Below, piece after piece: positions 43,796 to 55,159 of a stretch of DNA of 64,000 bases. Every line of letters begins with the position of its first letter. Within the stretch, counting starts at the first letter, position 1. Made by a program: the position numbers and the translations under genes. Under the pieces are notes generated by a model that was given only the letters and a program-made list of their open reading frames with translations, ran no database searches and was not told the DNA's origin. The stretch comes from Platycnemis pennipes (Eukaryota > Arthropoda > Insecta > Odonata > Platycnemididae): NCBI GenBank assembly GCA_933228895.1, contig OW121846.1, positions 45,712,107 through 45,776,106 of the forward strand, read 5' to 3'.

Positions 43796-44356
43796 TGCAG
43801 AGCATTAGACTATGCAGTACAATCCTACCAGCCTTAGTAGCTAATTTTAAATACGTAGCAATGTCAGTTCGTCTTAGCTAATGTTGCTACGCACCTTCGC
43901 GTAAAAGGTCATAGTGGCTGCTCCTGGGTGTTTTAATGATTAATATATGAATATTTTTTTTGGTCCATAATCCCACTTGTCGAAGGGCTAATTATATTAC
44001 CATATTTCTTGATCGGCATCAATGATTTGCCGTAAATTTTCACTGACTATGAATCAGGTTGCCACGTCGGAACCTTTTTAACCTAAATTGTGGAAGATTA
44101 ATGGGAGAAAGACCAATCACTAGAGGGCTAACGTCATCGGATCTCAGCATGCCTGCTACAACGGCACGGGAGGAGGGCTACCAATAGGGTCTAGGAGGCA
44201 GGTGTTGTGGTAGCAGCGCTCTAGTCACGAATGATTCAGCAAATATGGACAAGAGTTAGGAATGTTTAAAAATGGTGTGGATGAATAAAAACAGAGGGCA
44301 AGTTTATCACGTGAGTATATGCCTGGTTTAATTAAAGATTAGTCAAAACTTACATG
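43796..44356. other. no recognised feature
   Basis: No supported gene or repeat. Confidence 0.35.
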
Positions 44357-44690
44357 AATTGATGAGTTGGCTAGAATACTGGCCTCCCATTGTGTTGGCT
44401 TCATTTCGACTCCCCTAAGTGTACGATGTCAGTGGTATACAGTTGCCTACTTGAATTTTGTTTGGAGAGCGCTTCAAGTTCAGTTCTTCGCCCGTCGGAG
44501 AGGACGTTAAACCGTGGCGATTTGGCGTCCTTCGTTAAGAGCAGGCTAATGCCGTCACCAGGTTTCTCTCCACTTCCTTCTCCGTGCACTGAAATTTTCC
44601 TGCCGATACCCAATCACCCACCTATTCGTAATGGCAAAAAATACCCAAATCGTACGTCGTCAACCCCAAGTAGGAACAGCCTCATTTCTT
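44357..44690 (+). repeat. tRNA-derived SINE, family A
   Basis: Diverged head (GATGAGTTGGCTAGAATACT, GCCTCCCATTGTGTTGG). Good body: AGTTCAGTTCTTCGCCCGTC, GACGTTAAACCGTGGCGAT, GAGCAGGCTAATGCCGTC, GATACCCAATCACCCACCTA. Confidence 0.72.
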
Positions 44691-45714
44691 CAACATGAAC
44701 AAGCGGCATAATGAAAGGATAAATATAAATTAAAAGAATTCTCATGGAATGCTGCGCGCAGTGTTGCCGTTTCTTGCGCCTTCATCTAATGCATGTAAAC
44801 ATTGGTCAACGTGTTTACGCAGTGAGTGAACATTATCTTGCGTCAAATATTTCACCACTGGGTAAAAAGCATTAACATATGAAATGCTATCATGGTATGG
44901 AGGCATCATAGTCCCTTTGACTCCCTTCCTTGAGAAGAAATTTCAACAGAAATACCTCTGATTCTTACATCAGTCCTAGGCTTTTAACGTGTTCTTTCGC
45001 CATCTACGCGTATTTTCCTGTCACGTTTTAATAGATCTTCAGATAGGCTCCGTGCATGGTTCATTTTAATTTTTATCTGATAACACGCTTGAAAGTATAA
45101 TCAAAAAATATGCCCCACTAATTTTTCAAGACCGTTAGAAAAAATTTCAACTGAAATAAGGTACAATTTGAAATAATTTTTATTGGAAAGACCAAGAACT
45201 TCGACATTTCTGCTCTGACTGTGTTCTGATATGTCGCCAGAGAAAATAGAAGGAATTAAACTAAGGAATGGGAAATGTTACAACTTTTGCTTCAAATTTT
45301 GTTTCATGTCGAAATGTCCTAATACCGGATTTACAATACCGCACAGCCTGTTATTTGTTTGACAAAAAGATTAGGAAATGAAGAATTTCGATTGTTGGAG
45401 TACATCGTTTGTCCATGATTTTCGAAAGACTGCTTAAAAGTTTATCTTTAGAATAAAAAAAGTTATTTTGTGCTAATTTCAGTAGAACTGTACTCTGCTA
45501 CCATCAGACGTTTCAACGTGTGACATGCATGGAATGCCTTTTTTTGCATGCATGAGTATTTATGAAATTGGTGTCGGGTTTCAAGGCATGCATGGTATTC
45601 ATGGGTGTTTCCTACATGATTGGGATTTGGTAGTTTTTCTTCTTTTTTCCCCAATTACTTTTAAAGGTGTAGTGTTTGCTTTGTAGTGTCATTTTTGTTT
45701 GTTGTGTCATTGTT
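44691..45714. other. no recognised feature
   Basis: No supported gene or repeat. Confidence 0.35.
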
Positions 45715-45795
45715 CCTGGTGTGGATGCACCCCCTGCCACACACCCTTGAGGTAGCTTGCAGGGTATGTCGTAGATATAGATATACATATAGAAT
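45715..45795 (+). repeat. LINE 3' end fragment
   Basis: ATGCACCCCCTGCCACACAC, TTGAGGTAGCTTGCAGGGTA, then GTCGTAGATATAGATATACA, a mutated TAGATG tail. 5' boundary uncertain. Confidence 0.78.
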
Positions 45796-46730
45796 GTGGA
45801 ATATTTTCGTGAAATAAAAATTTTATGCACGGACTCTATTCTTAGTTTTCCACCGGGGATGTTATTTATACAAATCTTTACCTTTCGTCCTGTCCTAATG
45901 CCTATTCTGTTTTCTTACTCCATTTATCATCCATTCTCTTGTCGCTTCTATTTTAGGCTTTTCTTGCTTTATTAAATTTTTTTTACCTCCAACTTCTTTC
46001 TCTCTTAGATTATTTATTATTTTTAAATATTTATTTCTGAGGTTTCCGTCTTTTTTTTGTTTTTTTTTGTTCATGTATTCTTGTTGCTGATAGAAGAAAC
46101 TGATAAAGAAACGCCAAGAACTGAAGTACTGGTAATCTCAAAGCCGGTTATTGAAGTTGATGCCGTAACGGAAAACCTGCAGTCGCTTTTTTGCCGATGA
46201 AACGATCAGCAAAAGCTAAAAAACAGTGGATATTTTAAACTCGCAGTAGACATATTTAAGGTTTATGCAGCAAAGTGCGTTTTTTCCAGTTAATATAGAT
46301 GTTTTTACTACACAGAGCCTGACTACATTCTTCAGACACTCAATCTTACATATACCTTGATTTCATTTTCTTGTTCCATATGTTCTCTTAACCTTTACAA
46401 GCTTTAGATTGCATTTTAACTGTATGTTACACATTAATCAGGTACGTCTGAATGCCTAACTAATTACCATCTCAAGTCATCCTTATTTTGAAAATCTGAC
46501 TCTTTTTCTAGGCCTCTTTGCATCGGCAATTGTTCTTTCTCTCCCTAATTCCTGAATAGTATAACTTTTGCGAAATTTCCCGAGCACGACTTACTAGTTA
46601 GCCCTTAAAATCTCATTTGGTCTACTTTATGTTTACCTTCTTCTCCCAAGTCTCTTAAAGTGAGTGTTGTATTTCTGAGAATGTTTCCCATATTGTTTTA
46701 GCCCACCAAATCAACTATATTCAGTAAGTT
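45796..46730. other. no recognised feature
   Basis: T-rich tracts near 45960-46080. No gene supported. Confidence 0.35.
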
Positions 46731-46734
46731 TTTA

Positions 46735-47100
46735 TTTATTACATGAGTGAGATAGATTGGTAGTGGATTGCGACATTTTTTGGCTTCTAACAGGAGGCTC
46801 TTAGTTTTGATCCCGTGAAAGTTTACTTCAACATTGCCAGTTAAACTCAAATCGGAAATTTTGTGAGCAATTGTCCCCCATTCCATCCCCATAGTGACAA
46901 TCTAATATACTTGATTTTATTACGTGAGTGAGACGGATTGATATAGGGTGAAGAGTTAGTCTTCTAGCCTGAGTTCTAGTATTAAAACCCGGGTAATGAC
47001 TGTATCGACTCTGAAATGAGTTTGGTTTGGTAGCCAGAGTGTTGGAGTCAGATTTAAAGTACCTGGGATTGACTCCCATTTCTTGAAAGAACATATATTA
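46735..47100. repeat. tandem-like pair of degenerate SINE heads plus a third
   Basis: ATTACATGAGTGAGATAGAT (46738) and ATTACGTGAGTGAGACGGAT (46919) start two similar units about 180 bp apart. Each has a box-B-like stretch (TTAGTTTTGATCCCGTG and CTAGTATTAAAACCCGG). A third tRNA-like head, GGTTTGGTAGCCAGAGTGTT...CTGGGATTGACTCCC, follows at about 47025-47075. Confidence 0.45.
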
Positions 47101-47249
47101 TATGTTTATTGTGTTCCTGTCGCAACTTGAATCTTACTCATCTGTCTATCGGTCGGGCCCCTAAGACTTACCTTCTCATCCCGTCTTCAAGTTGTATACC
47201 TTCTAGCCCTCTTCATAATACATTTTAATCCCACAGATGTAGAGATTTT

Positions 47250-47450
47250 TAATGAAGTGATGTTTGGAAAACACTTAATGAGTGCAGTGATCCGTCCCCC
47301 AGATGGGACGTTAAACCGAAACCCCTTAGTGTGTTTCGTTCACAGTATGCTAATGCCAACGTTGGGTTCTCTCCACTCTTCTTCCTTTCCCCGAAGAATT
47401 ACTACCGCTACCCGATCGCCCATATATCCTATACGGCGCGAATGGTTTTA
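47250..47450 (+). repeat. tRNA-derived SINE, family A, body only
   Basis: GAGTGCAGTGATCCGTCCCC, GATGGGACGTTAAACCGAAA, AGTATGCTAATGCCAACG, CTCTCCACTCTTCTTCC, CTACCCGATCGCCCATATA. Head missing. Confidence 0.7.
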
Positions 47451-48251
47451 TATTTCGAAGGTCAGGCCTCACAGCCAATATTGGATATCCACCTGATGAT
47501 GCGTCTGGGGATGTTTCATCCCCTGCTCCTGCCTTGGAATTCTGGGTATACTGCAGATGAAAGTGTGAAGACAAATTCTTTCCAAACTTTTTTGCAAGTT
47601 CCTCAAAAGGCTCCGTTTATCTTTATCGAGCAACAAGCATTCTCACCTATCGGGTGCCGTTAGTTAAAAAGGGAGTGAGGTGAGAGTTTGGCTCGACAGT
47701 GGAATCGAAGGCCGGGGACGCGTGTATCGCGCCGGGCAAGGACTATATTTCTCAAGAACTGCGATCGCGGATACAGTTGAACTCGCGAGAACATAGCTTG
47801 GCGCCAGAGAGGGGAAATGTTGCTTGGATGGAGTGCCCACCCCGTACCAGCACCTGACGTATTGCGAGGGAGAACCGCACCGAGATCAACGATACGGTCG
47901 GTGCATTTCTCGATAGAATTGCATACATGGGTCGGCGGGACCTCTTTGAAAACCTGAATAATCCTAGGTCCTCATAAACTAGCAACAAAAGTTTAAAATA
48001 CACATTCACTTTAATTACTTGATTGTCGCGTGGAAATCACATTCGAAATGGTGTGATACCTCTTCTAAGTGACTCGAATTGACACGTGACTCGGAAGAAA
48101 AAAGCTTTCAAAAATTTTTCTGCAATCGAAGGATTTTTAAGCTGCTTTTCGGGATCAACTAATGAATACTACGTTTGCATCTCAACCTGTGGTTCAAGCA
48201 GTCATTTTTTCGTTAAAGTAATATGCCACCACAATACTAAAGCGTAAAAGA
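47451..48251. other. no recognised feature
   Basis: Moderately CG-rich around 47680-47940. No domain in open frames. Confidence 0.35.
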
Positions 48252-48547
48252 ATCTACATCTACATAATACCCTGCCAGCCACCATAAAGGTGTGTGGCAG
48301 AGGGTTAATTCTCACCAAACATGCACTACATATCATGCATAAAAAAGGATTAGTATTTATATAGGTACTGTTCAAAACTACACTATTTAAAAAAAGATAA
48401 AAATAGCAAAGCATACATGCAAAAACATGCTGTTAGTTGGGTTAGCTTTAAGTCCTTATACCAATATGCAGCTACCAATGTTATCCACTGCTAAACTCGT
48501 ACTGGATATATTTAACGTTATTCATATCCCTAATAGTACGAGGAAAA
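48252..48547 (-). repeat. LINE subfamily B 3' end, 5'-truncated
   Basis: Plus strand: TCTACATCTACATAATACCC, the antisense tail block, CATGCATAAAAAAGGATTAG, TGCTGTTAGTTGGGTTAGCT, ATTCATATCCCTAATAGTAC. It covers the 3' UTR and the last few RT codons. Confidence 0.82.
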
Positions 48548-49381
48548 AATACACACATGAACACAAAAGAATGCACACACAGACATTCTTATTTAATATT
48601 TATTTAAATGTGAAGCTTAAAATTGTGAAAATTACTAACGTGATATAAAATACTGTATGATTTCACAAACAATGTTTTCGGAAACTCATTTTCGTTTTTT
48701 TTGGGACTATTCGATTTCTTCTCCTTCATCTTTTAAGGTCATCCCTCCAGACCTCTTCATAATTCTCCTTCCTAAGACACTTGAAATTATGCTCTCTACC
48801 ACAACTTTTCGAGCATCTTATTATGTTTTTTAAGGAATTCCGTTAAATGTTCTGCAGAAATTCCCTAGCATTCTGTATAGAATTCCGTACGGAAATAGAG
48901 CGTTCCATAGAAATTCCCTAGCATTTATTGCATGGGTCGACTCCTCATCTGTACAAATAAATTCATAGACCAATAAATTCAAGCAGACATATTCTCGTTC
49001 AAGTAATAAGCCACCGCAATACAAAAGCGTGAAAGAATACACAAATAGTCATTATTTTGACATAGACAGGCGAGGAAAACAGTGAATTAATTATGTAGAA
49101 AAATTTGCGTTCGCTTGCCAACTCCGCTTCTTACACATCCGCCGCCACCGTCCACTAACGGAATGCGAAATTGAATAATTTTTACTCTCAGTGAGACGTC
49201 AACTGGATTGGCTGCGATTTCTCGCCACGTGGTCTCGGCCACGCCCGCCCCCGAGCGACATTCCCCGCCAAAACCCACTTCGCTTTTCGCAACCGGTCAG
49301 TCTTTTCCCGGCTCACCGTACGATTCGCAGATTGCCACACGACCATCTAGCCCCAGGCAAAGAGGGAAGGGAGCGCGAGGG
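48548..49381. other. no recognised gene; CG-rich near 49110-49380
   Basis: Open frames on both strands in the CG-rich part reflect composition. No domain. Confidence 0.35.
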
Positions 49382-49712
49382 ATCTGGTTGGTGTGGTGGC
49401 TAGAGTACTAATATCCCATCCTAAGGACCAGGGTTAGATTCCCAGCACTGGCGGAATTTTCATTGGTAGAGCGGTCCCAACTTGAGTGCTGTGTGGAGAA
49501 CATTCGAGTCCGGTGTCCCTTATGTCGGATTGGACATTAAGCCATGGTCCTGTTTGCGCCTTTCATTAGTAGCAGACTAATGCCGACTCCGGGTTTTTCT
49601 CCACCCTTCGTTCCCTGAAAATTCCTACTTTAACCCAGTCACCCAATAATCTTCTCTGCTGCAAATGACGTCAATTTTCGGCCGCCTCGCCCAAATAACA
49701 AACTATCAAGGC
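49382..49712 (+). repeat. tRNA-derived SINE, family A (near full length)
   Basis: Head: GATCTGGTTGGTGTGGTGGC, TAGAGTACTAATATCCCATC, CAGGGTTAGATTCCCAGCAC. Body: CGGTCCCAACTTGAGTGCTG, GACATTAAGCCATGGTCC, GCAGACTAATGCCGACTCCG, TCCCTGAAAATTCCTACTTT, AACCCAGTCACCCAATAATC. 3' end: GGCCGCCTCGCCCAAATAAC. Confidence 0.82.
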
Positions 49713-50369
49713 GAACGTGACTTCGTGACCCCGGACCCCCTAAACAACTGAGAAGGGAACCTTCGTTACACAATCGGAGCCCGGGCCGGTCTCGCAGCGT
49801 GTCGGACGAACTCTATCGCGCCCTTATCACAGCTTACAGTTTGGATATGTGGAGATTAGAAGACGCGGAGAAATGAAATGCATAACATGCTGTGTGCTAT
49901 GAAGCGAAATGAGATAGCATGGCTGTTTGCCGTCAGGTGTAGTCGGAGGGAAGAATTCGTCATCGCACGGCCTGGGATAGGCTTCCTTTCCGTGATATAT
50001 TCCCACCTCTTCACGCCAGAAAAGATACCACCTCGATGTAAAGAGAATTGATGCCACTTATGGATATCTGAAAATGCCGCATACTCATTGGAATGTGTTA
50101 CTTCTAAAAGCCTATGAAATATTGCCATTGTTCTTATTTTGATAATGGATATTATAGGGATGGTCCTGATATTTTCAGCGTAGTAATGACATTCTTAAAA
50201 GCAGATCGCTCAATGATTGAATATAAAATATGCTCAACTACCATATCTGGGATTTATGAAATGCTACCCGCTTTTTAGATAAAGCAAACATTTTTCACTT
50301 CCAATTGATGGGTCGTACGTAGTGTAAATAGCCATAGACGTCGGCACGCCCAATGAACCTAGCATAAAC
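49713..50369. other. no recognised feature
   Basis: Minus-strand frames at 49827-50128 overlap and have no recognisable domain. Confidence 0.35.
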
Positions 50370-51203
50370 TATCTACATCTTCGCAGTGCCCTGCAAATCA
50401 CCGCAAGGGTGTGTGGCAGGGGGTGAAGATCACCAAAAATGCACCATATCCATGCTACTAAGAGCTACCAAGCCATACGGCTATGCAACAAAGATATACC
50501 ATTCAATGCTAAGAATGTAGCTAAGAGCTGCCACCTTTTATCAAACCTAGCTGCTCTACGCTGCACACTGTTTAGTTCTCCGGTCAATCGTAATTCATTC
50601 GGATCCCATGTATTGGCTATATATTTTAGGTCAGGCCTAGCTAATGTAAATTAACATTGCTCCTTTGTCTTTTCATCACATTTCCCTGGTATCATTTTAA
50701 TAAATCCTGGCTCTCTTGGCTCGGGTCTTTTATTTCCCGGTTGTCTTCCCCAGAATAAATCTTTTGTGATTGTAACACCTTAGTACGTTATAGGTTCTAC
50801 GCTTTCAATCGTCGTTTTACTTATAGTTAACGATCGCTCTAACGAAATCAACATCTACATTTACATAATACCCTGCAAGCCACCATAAAGGTGTGTGGCA
50901 GGGGAGGAACTCTCACCAAACATGCACTAATTATCATGCATAAAAAAAGGATTAGACTAGTAGAAATATTCATCTTCTAAAAATTAATAGCGTTACAGTT
51001 ATTACGTTTAGTTCTAACTGCCATTGGTCGCACTACTCTTGAATTTTATTTAAATCCTTGCTCAGTTATTCCATATCTTCTTCATTTGTTACACCCCTGT
51101 ATCCTACCACTTTGCCTGCAAACAGTCAAAGCTTACTCATTCTACGGTTCCCAAATATTTGATGTATTAAAGAAATAGAAGCGGACTTATTACGCTAGTA
51201 TTA
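50370..51203 (-). pseudogene. LINE subfamily A-like, decayed, with internal deletion and nested insert
   Basis: Plus strand: ATCTACATCTTCGCAGTGCC, the antisense tail, and a shortened 3' UTR. Antisense RT: AAACCTAGCTGCTCTACGCT, GGATCCCATGTATTGGCT, TTCCCCAGAATAAATC, CCTGTATCCTACC, then GAAATAGAAGCGGAC. It ends near 51203 where a plus-strand LINE starts. It is interrupted by another LINE tail at 50855-50960. Confidence 0.75.
50855..50960 (-). repeat. LINE subfamily B 3' end nested in the 50370-51203 LINE
   Basis: ACATCTACATTTACATAATA, the antisense tail block with ACCATAAAGG, TGCATAAAAAAAGGATTAG. LINE coding sequence of the host copy continues on both sides. A possible 5-bp duplication GAAAT lies at each junction. 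Confidence 0.7.
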
Positions 51204-51378
51204 CGTTTTTCTGCATGATCGGGTTCAAAGGGTTGTTTTGGACGGTGTTTCCTCACCGGCAATTAAAGTCACTTCGGGTGTCCCACAAGGTAGTGTGATA
51301 GGTCCACTCCTATTCCTTTTGTATATTAATGATATCCAAAAGGTGGTAAAAAGTAAGCTTCGTCTATTTGCCGATGAC

Positions 51379-52280
51379 ATCTACATCTACATCTACATAA
51401 TACCCTGCAAGCCACCACAAGGGTGTGTGGCAGGGGGTGATTTCTCACCAAACATGCACTACATATCATGCATAAAAAAGGAATAGTATTAATATAGTAG
51501 TCAGAACTACACTATTTAAAAAAGATAGAAATTGCAAAGAAAACATGCAAAAACATTTTGTTAGTAGGGTTAGCTTTAAGTACTCATACCAACATGCAGC
51601 TACCAATGCTATTCATTGCTACTCTCCGATAGGACATATTTACCGTTGTTCGTATCTCTTATTGTGCGAGGGAAAAAGGACATTTTGAATCGGTCAGTTC
51701 GGCAATCAATTTCTCTAACTTTATGATTATGGTCCAGTCTGCCATAGTAAGTTGGGGTTCGTAAAATATTTTTAACATCATCACTGAAAATATTGCCTTG
51801 GAATTTGTGGAAGAGATTAAGTCTAAATTTCAACCTGCGATCTGACAATGATTCCCATTTCAATTCATTTAATAGACTGGTTACGCTAATATAATTATCG
51901 TATCGTCCCTTTACAAATCTTGCCGATCTTCGCTGCACACGTTCAAGTTCATTACTTAGACCGATTTCGTAGGGATCCCATACACTGGCAGCATATTCCA
52001 AATGAGGTCTAACAAGGGAAAAGTAGCTGATTTCTCGTACATGATCGTCACATTTACCCAATACTCTTTTAATGAAACCCAGTTTGCGATTCGCTTGACC
52101 CATTATTTCACGAATGTGTTTACCCCAGGAAAGATCATTTGTCAGTCTTATTCCAAGATATTTAATGGATTCCACGTTTGTTAATTCATTATTACTTATT
52201 TTGTAAGTGGTAGGAGGAGAGCTATTCTTTTTCCAAAAATTCATTACAAGACATTTCTTAAAGTTTAAATTTAAACTTAA
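51379..52280 (-). mobile_element. LINE subfamily B, 5'-truncated copy inserted antisense in a sister LINE
   Basis: A 902-bp insertion flanked by ATGAC at 51374-51378 and 52281-52285. On the minus strand it reads from LNFKKCLVMNFWKKNSS to the stop after YVLSESSNE, then the 3' UTR, the tail block and TAGATG units. At the 5' junction a short AT-rich stretch (TTAAGTTTAAATTTAAAC) looks like junction filler. The frame is open from 51609 to about 52270; longer translation into 52373 is antisense of the host element and not real protein. Confidence 0.88.
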
Positions 52281-52476
52281 ATGACGCAGTAGTGTACAGG
52301 GAAATTCTATGCCCCAACGATAAAGAATATTTAAATATTGACCTACAAGCAATTGAAACTTGGTGTGATACATGGCAGTTAGAATTAAACTTTAAGAAAT
52401 GTCTTGTAATGAATTTTTGGAAAAAGAATAGCTCTCCCCCTAGACTTACAAAATAAGTAATAATGAATTAACAAAC

Positions 52477-53043
52477 GTGGAATCCATTAAATATCTTGGA
52501 ATAAGACTGACAAATGATCTTTCCTGGGGTAAACACATTCGTGAAATAATGGGTCAAGCGAATCGCAAACTGGGTTTCATCAAAAGAGTATTGGGTAAAT
52601 GTGACGATCATGTACGAGAAATCAGCTACTTTTCCCTTGTTAGACCTCATTTGGAATATGCTGCCAGTGTATGGGATCCCTACGAAATCGGTCTAAGTAA
52701 TGAACTTGAACGTGTGCAGCGAAGATCGGCAACATTTGTAAAGGGACGATACGATAATTATATTAGCGTAACCAGTCTATTAAATGAATTGAAATGGGAA
52801 TCATTGTCAGATCGCAGGTTGAAATTTAGGCTTAACCTCTTCCACAAATTCCAAGGCAATATTTTCAGTGATGATGTTAAAAATATTTTACGAACCCCAA
52901 CTTACTATGGCAGACTGGACCATAATCATAAAGTTAGAGAAATTGATTGCCGAACTGACCGATTCAAAATGTCCTTTTTCCCTCGCACAATAAGAGATAC
53001 GAATAACGGTAAATATGTCCTATCGGAGAGTAGCAATGAATAG
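52477..53043 (+). pseudogene. reverse transcriptase C-terminus of the host LINE, frameshifted
   Basis: 188 residues, from MESIKYLGIRLTNDLSWGKH to YVLSESSNE, near-identical to the minus copy (for example RSATFVK versus RSARFVK). A one-base deletion around 52437-52445 (CCCCCTAGACTT versus CCTCCTACCACTT in the sister) shifts the frame and creates a stop just upstream, separating it from the FADD part. It keeps the conserved LVRPHLEYAASVWDP and FFPRTIRD segments. Not functional. Confidence 0.85.
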
Positions 53044-53304
53044 CATTAGTAGCTGCATGTTGGTATGAGTACTTAAAGCTAACCCTACTAACAGAATGTT
53101 TTTGCATGTTTGCTTTGCAATTTCTATCTTTTTTAAATAGTGTAGTACTGACTACTATATTAATACTATTCCTTTTTTATGCATGATATGTAGTGCATGT
53201 TTGGTGAGCAATCACCCCCTGCCACACACCCTTGTGGTGGTTTGCAGGGTATTATGTAGATGTAGATGTAGATGTATTAATTATGCACGGATGGGATTAG
53301 TGAG

Positions 53305-53765
53305 GTGGATAGAGGAATGGCATACTATCCCTAGGGCCATAGTTCAAAAGTAGTACTAGAAATTATTCCAGTGTATTCCTTTCTTGACTTAGGTTTTGTG
53401 GAGAACACACGCAGTAGAGTACTGCGCCTCTCTGATAGAACGGTAAGCCGTAAACCCGTTGGCGTTATTCTTAGCTTGAGTAGGCTAAAGGCTGAGACAC
53501 ATCAACGTGTGAGTGTAGCGTGTACGCGACCGTGAAGCGTGAAGACGTTCGGTCAATGGGCACAGTTCGAAGCATTTGAAGGTTATGGGTGTGTGCAATA
53601 CGATTTAAAAAGTTATAAACTTACTACTCAAATGTGGAACCATTTATCATCCCCTGCGTATTACTCGTCCAAATAGAGTTACGAGCTTCTTTCGATCGAC
53701 GAGAACTACGCGTTTCACTCCACTCTTCTTCCGTTCCCTGAAACATTCCTGCCCGTACCTAACTA
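53305..53765 (+). repeat. tRNA-derived SINE, family A, split by about 215 bp
   Basis: Head and body at about 53305-53490: AGTGAGGTGGATAGAGGAAT, GGAGAACACACGCAGTAGAG, GAGTAGGCTAAAGGCTGA. The 3' part resumes at about 53718: CCACTCTTCTTCCGTTCCC, CGTACCTAACTATCCACA. The intervening 53495-53715 has no match in other copies. Confidence 0.6.
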
Positions 53766-53769
53766 TCCA

Positions 53770-53935
53770 CATACCATGCAGGCCTTGGTGGTGACGGGGT
53801 AAATATCTTGATAGCCAAAGTCGAGGTTGCGTGTTTGAGTGCCATCCAGAGACGTTTTTTTAGCTCACCGGTGCATGGATGTTTATGTAGTTCATCGTAA
53901 TCTAATGTAAGAGAGGACCTCAATGTCCAAAATTC
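53770..53935 (+). repeat. tRNA-derived SINE, family B
   Basis: CATGCAGGCCTTGGTGGTGA, CGGGGTAAATATCTTGATAG, GTCGAGGTTGCGTGTTTGAG (box B region), then CATCCAGAGACG and GGTGCATGGATGTTTATG. Diverged but collinear with 35268-35530. Confidence 0.6.
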
Positions 53936-53989
53936 GTTGTGTAAATTAGTACGTACCTTGTAATGTCGTGGATGACCACGGATTTCAGT

Positions 53990-54720
53990 TTCCTCTCCGG
54001 AACAGCCACTAACATTGCTGATAACTAAGCTATCAGGCGAGAGGATGGGTATGGTCCTCCGCTTATTATTCCCTGCACTTGATACCCGTTGTGCAAGGGA
54101 CGTTTCGGCCGGCCGGCTGGCTAATGCTTGGGAAGGACGCTCTCCTCTCGTGAACCGCGGGCGTGCACAGGCGGAGAAAGTGAGGGGCGGCAGATGGGGA
54201 GGGAGTGGGGTGGGTAGACAAAGTAGGTGACCTTCACGGAGGAGGAATACGAGAGAGTTCAGTGAATTGTTCGTGCCGGGGCGGGGGAGGGAGGGGCTAA
54301 GAGGATATTGCTGGCGAATCCGATCCAGCTTCCAAGGTGCGCTGGAGGAAAACCTATCCAACGTCTCCCGATTGATAAATGCTGACCGGGTTACAAAAGA
54401 GCTCGAACGGGTTGGGCGGACATTGCATACTGGACCGTTAACAACGGTCAGCGCGAGGGATCGAGTTTATTCTTCGCTCACGACTGACTTGGGGAGTCTG
54501 GTCGCGTGGGCTTTTAACTCTTTACTGTCGCCCGACGCCACGTCGTCGTTGCGATAATGCACACGTTAGGGAATCTCACTGCCGTTCCTGCATCCCTTTG
54601 GTTCGATTGTGCAAAATTTATCGTAAATCGCGGATTTTGCTCGCGAAGAGAAGCGTTGCTCAAATTGAGGCGTCGCGTTGGTCTGTATGGTAATGTTGGT
54701 GTTAACCAAGTGCCAAGCCT
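53990..54720. other. CG-rich stretch, no recognised gene
   Basis: Clearly richer in G, C and CpG than the flanks. Long open frames on both strands (for example 200 codons on minus at 53759-54361) come from composition and show no domain. It could be a CpG island at a distant or unseen promoter. A short palindrome GGACCGTTAACAACGGTC lies at 54432-54449. Confidence 0.35.
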
Positions 54721-55155
54721 AACAAATTCGCACAAAATCTTGACAAATTCGCACGTTGCATTAGGGAGAAGCAGTTGTTTTCCCTATTACTATCATGAAA
54801 ACCATGAAGCTTGAGTTAATCTAGATCTGTCGAAATAGTGGTACAAAAGGTCCAGGAACTCGCTTTGCTTTCATTCGTTTCGCTCTTTCATGATGCAAAA
54901 AATGAAACCAGTCATGAGCCACTCAATCAACTCGTTCCCCTTGTGCAACACGTTGAAGCTTCACAAAAACACCATTCAATTGATAAAATCTACAATATAT
55001 TACAATGGTATTGCCGTACTTTTATTCTTTCAAAAAGCATATTGCATTTATGCGTTTGCAATGAAGTTTTTTTAAAATGCGAATGGGCAGTCGGAAAACA
55101 CCAATTATAAGTTGTGTATTTTTAAATCATGCACTTAAGTTGTAGAGTTAGGAAT
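54721..55155. other. no recognised feature
   Basis: Overlapping plus-strand frames at 54838-55110, with no domain recognised. Confidence 0.35.
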
Positions 55156-55159
55156 TTTT

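Larger units (their letters stand above)
51205..53274 (+). mobile_element. LINE subfamily B, host copy split by an antisense insertion
   Basis: Plus-strand LINE in two parts: 51205-51378 (reads VTSGVPQGSVIGPLLFLLYI then NDI...LRLFADD) and 52286-53274 (resumes AVVYR, then RT C-terminus, 3' UTR, and GTATTATG with TAGATG units). Joining the two parts restores the order FADD-AVVYR, which proves they were one element. The 5' end abuts the 50370-51203 LINE. Confidence 0.85.

Noticed and set aside
51238..51486. Open frame joining LRLFADD to a run of Ile-Tyr repeats
   Set aside because: The Ile-Tyr run is the translated CATCTA microsatellite of the antisense LINE inserted at 51379; the fusion is an insertion artefact.
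52002..52184. Matching 60-codon frames at 52002-52184 and 52468-52650
   Set aside because: Both are antisense shadows of the two inverted LINE arms; their similarity only reflects the inverted repeat.
52270..52373. N-terminal extension of the minus-strand RT frame at 51609-52373
   Set aside because: This part is antisense of the host LINE beyond the insertion junction, not protein of the inserted copy.
53759..54361. 200-codon minus-strand frame
   Set aside because: CG-rich composition, open frames on the opposite strand too, no domain, and it starts inside a SINE.
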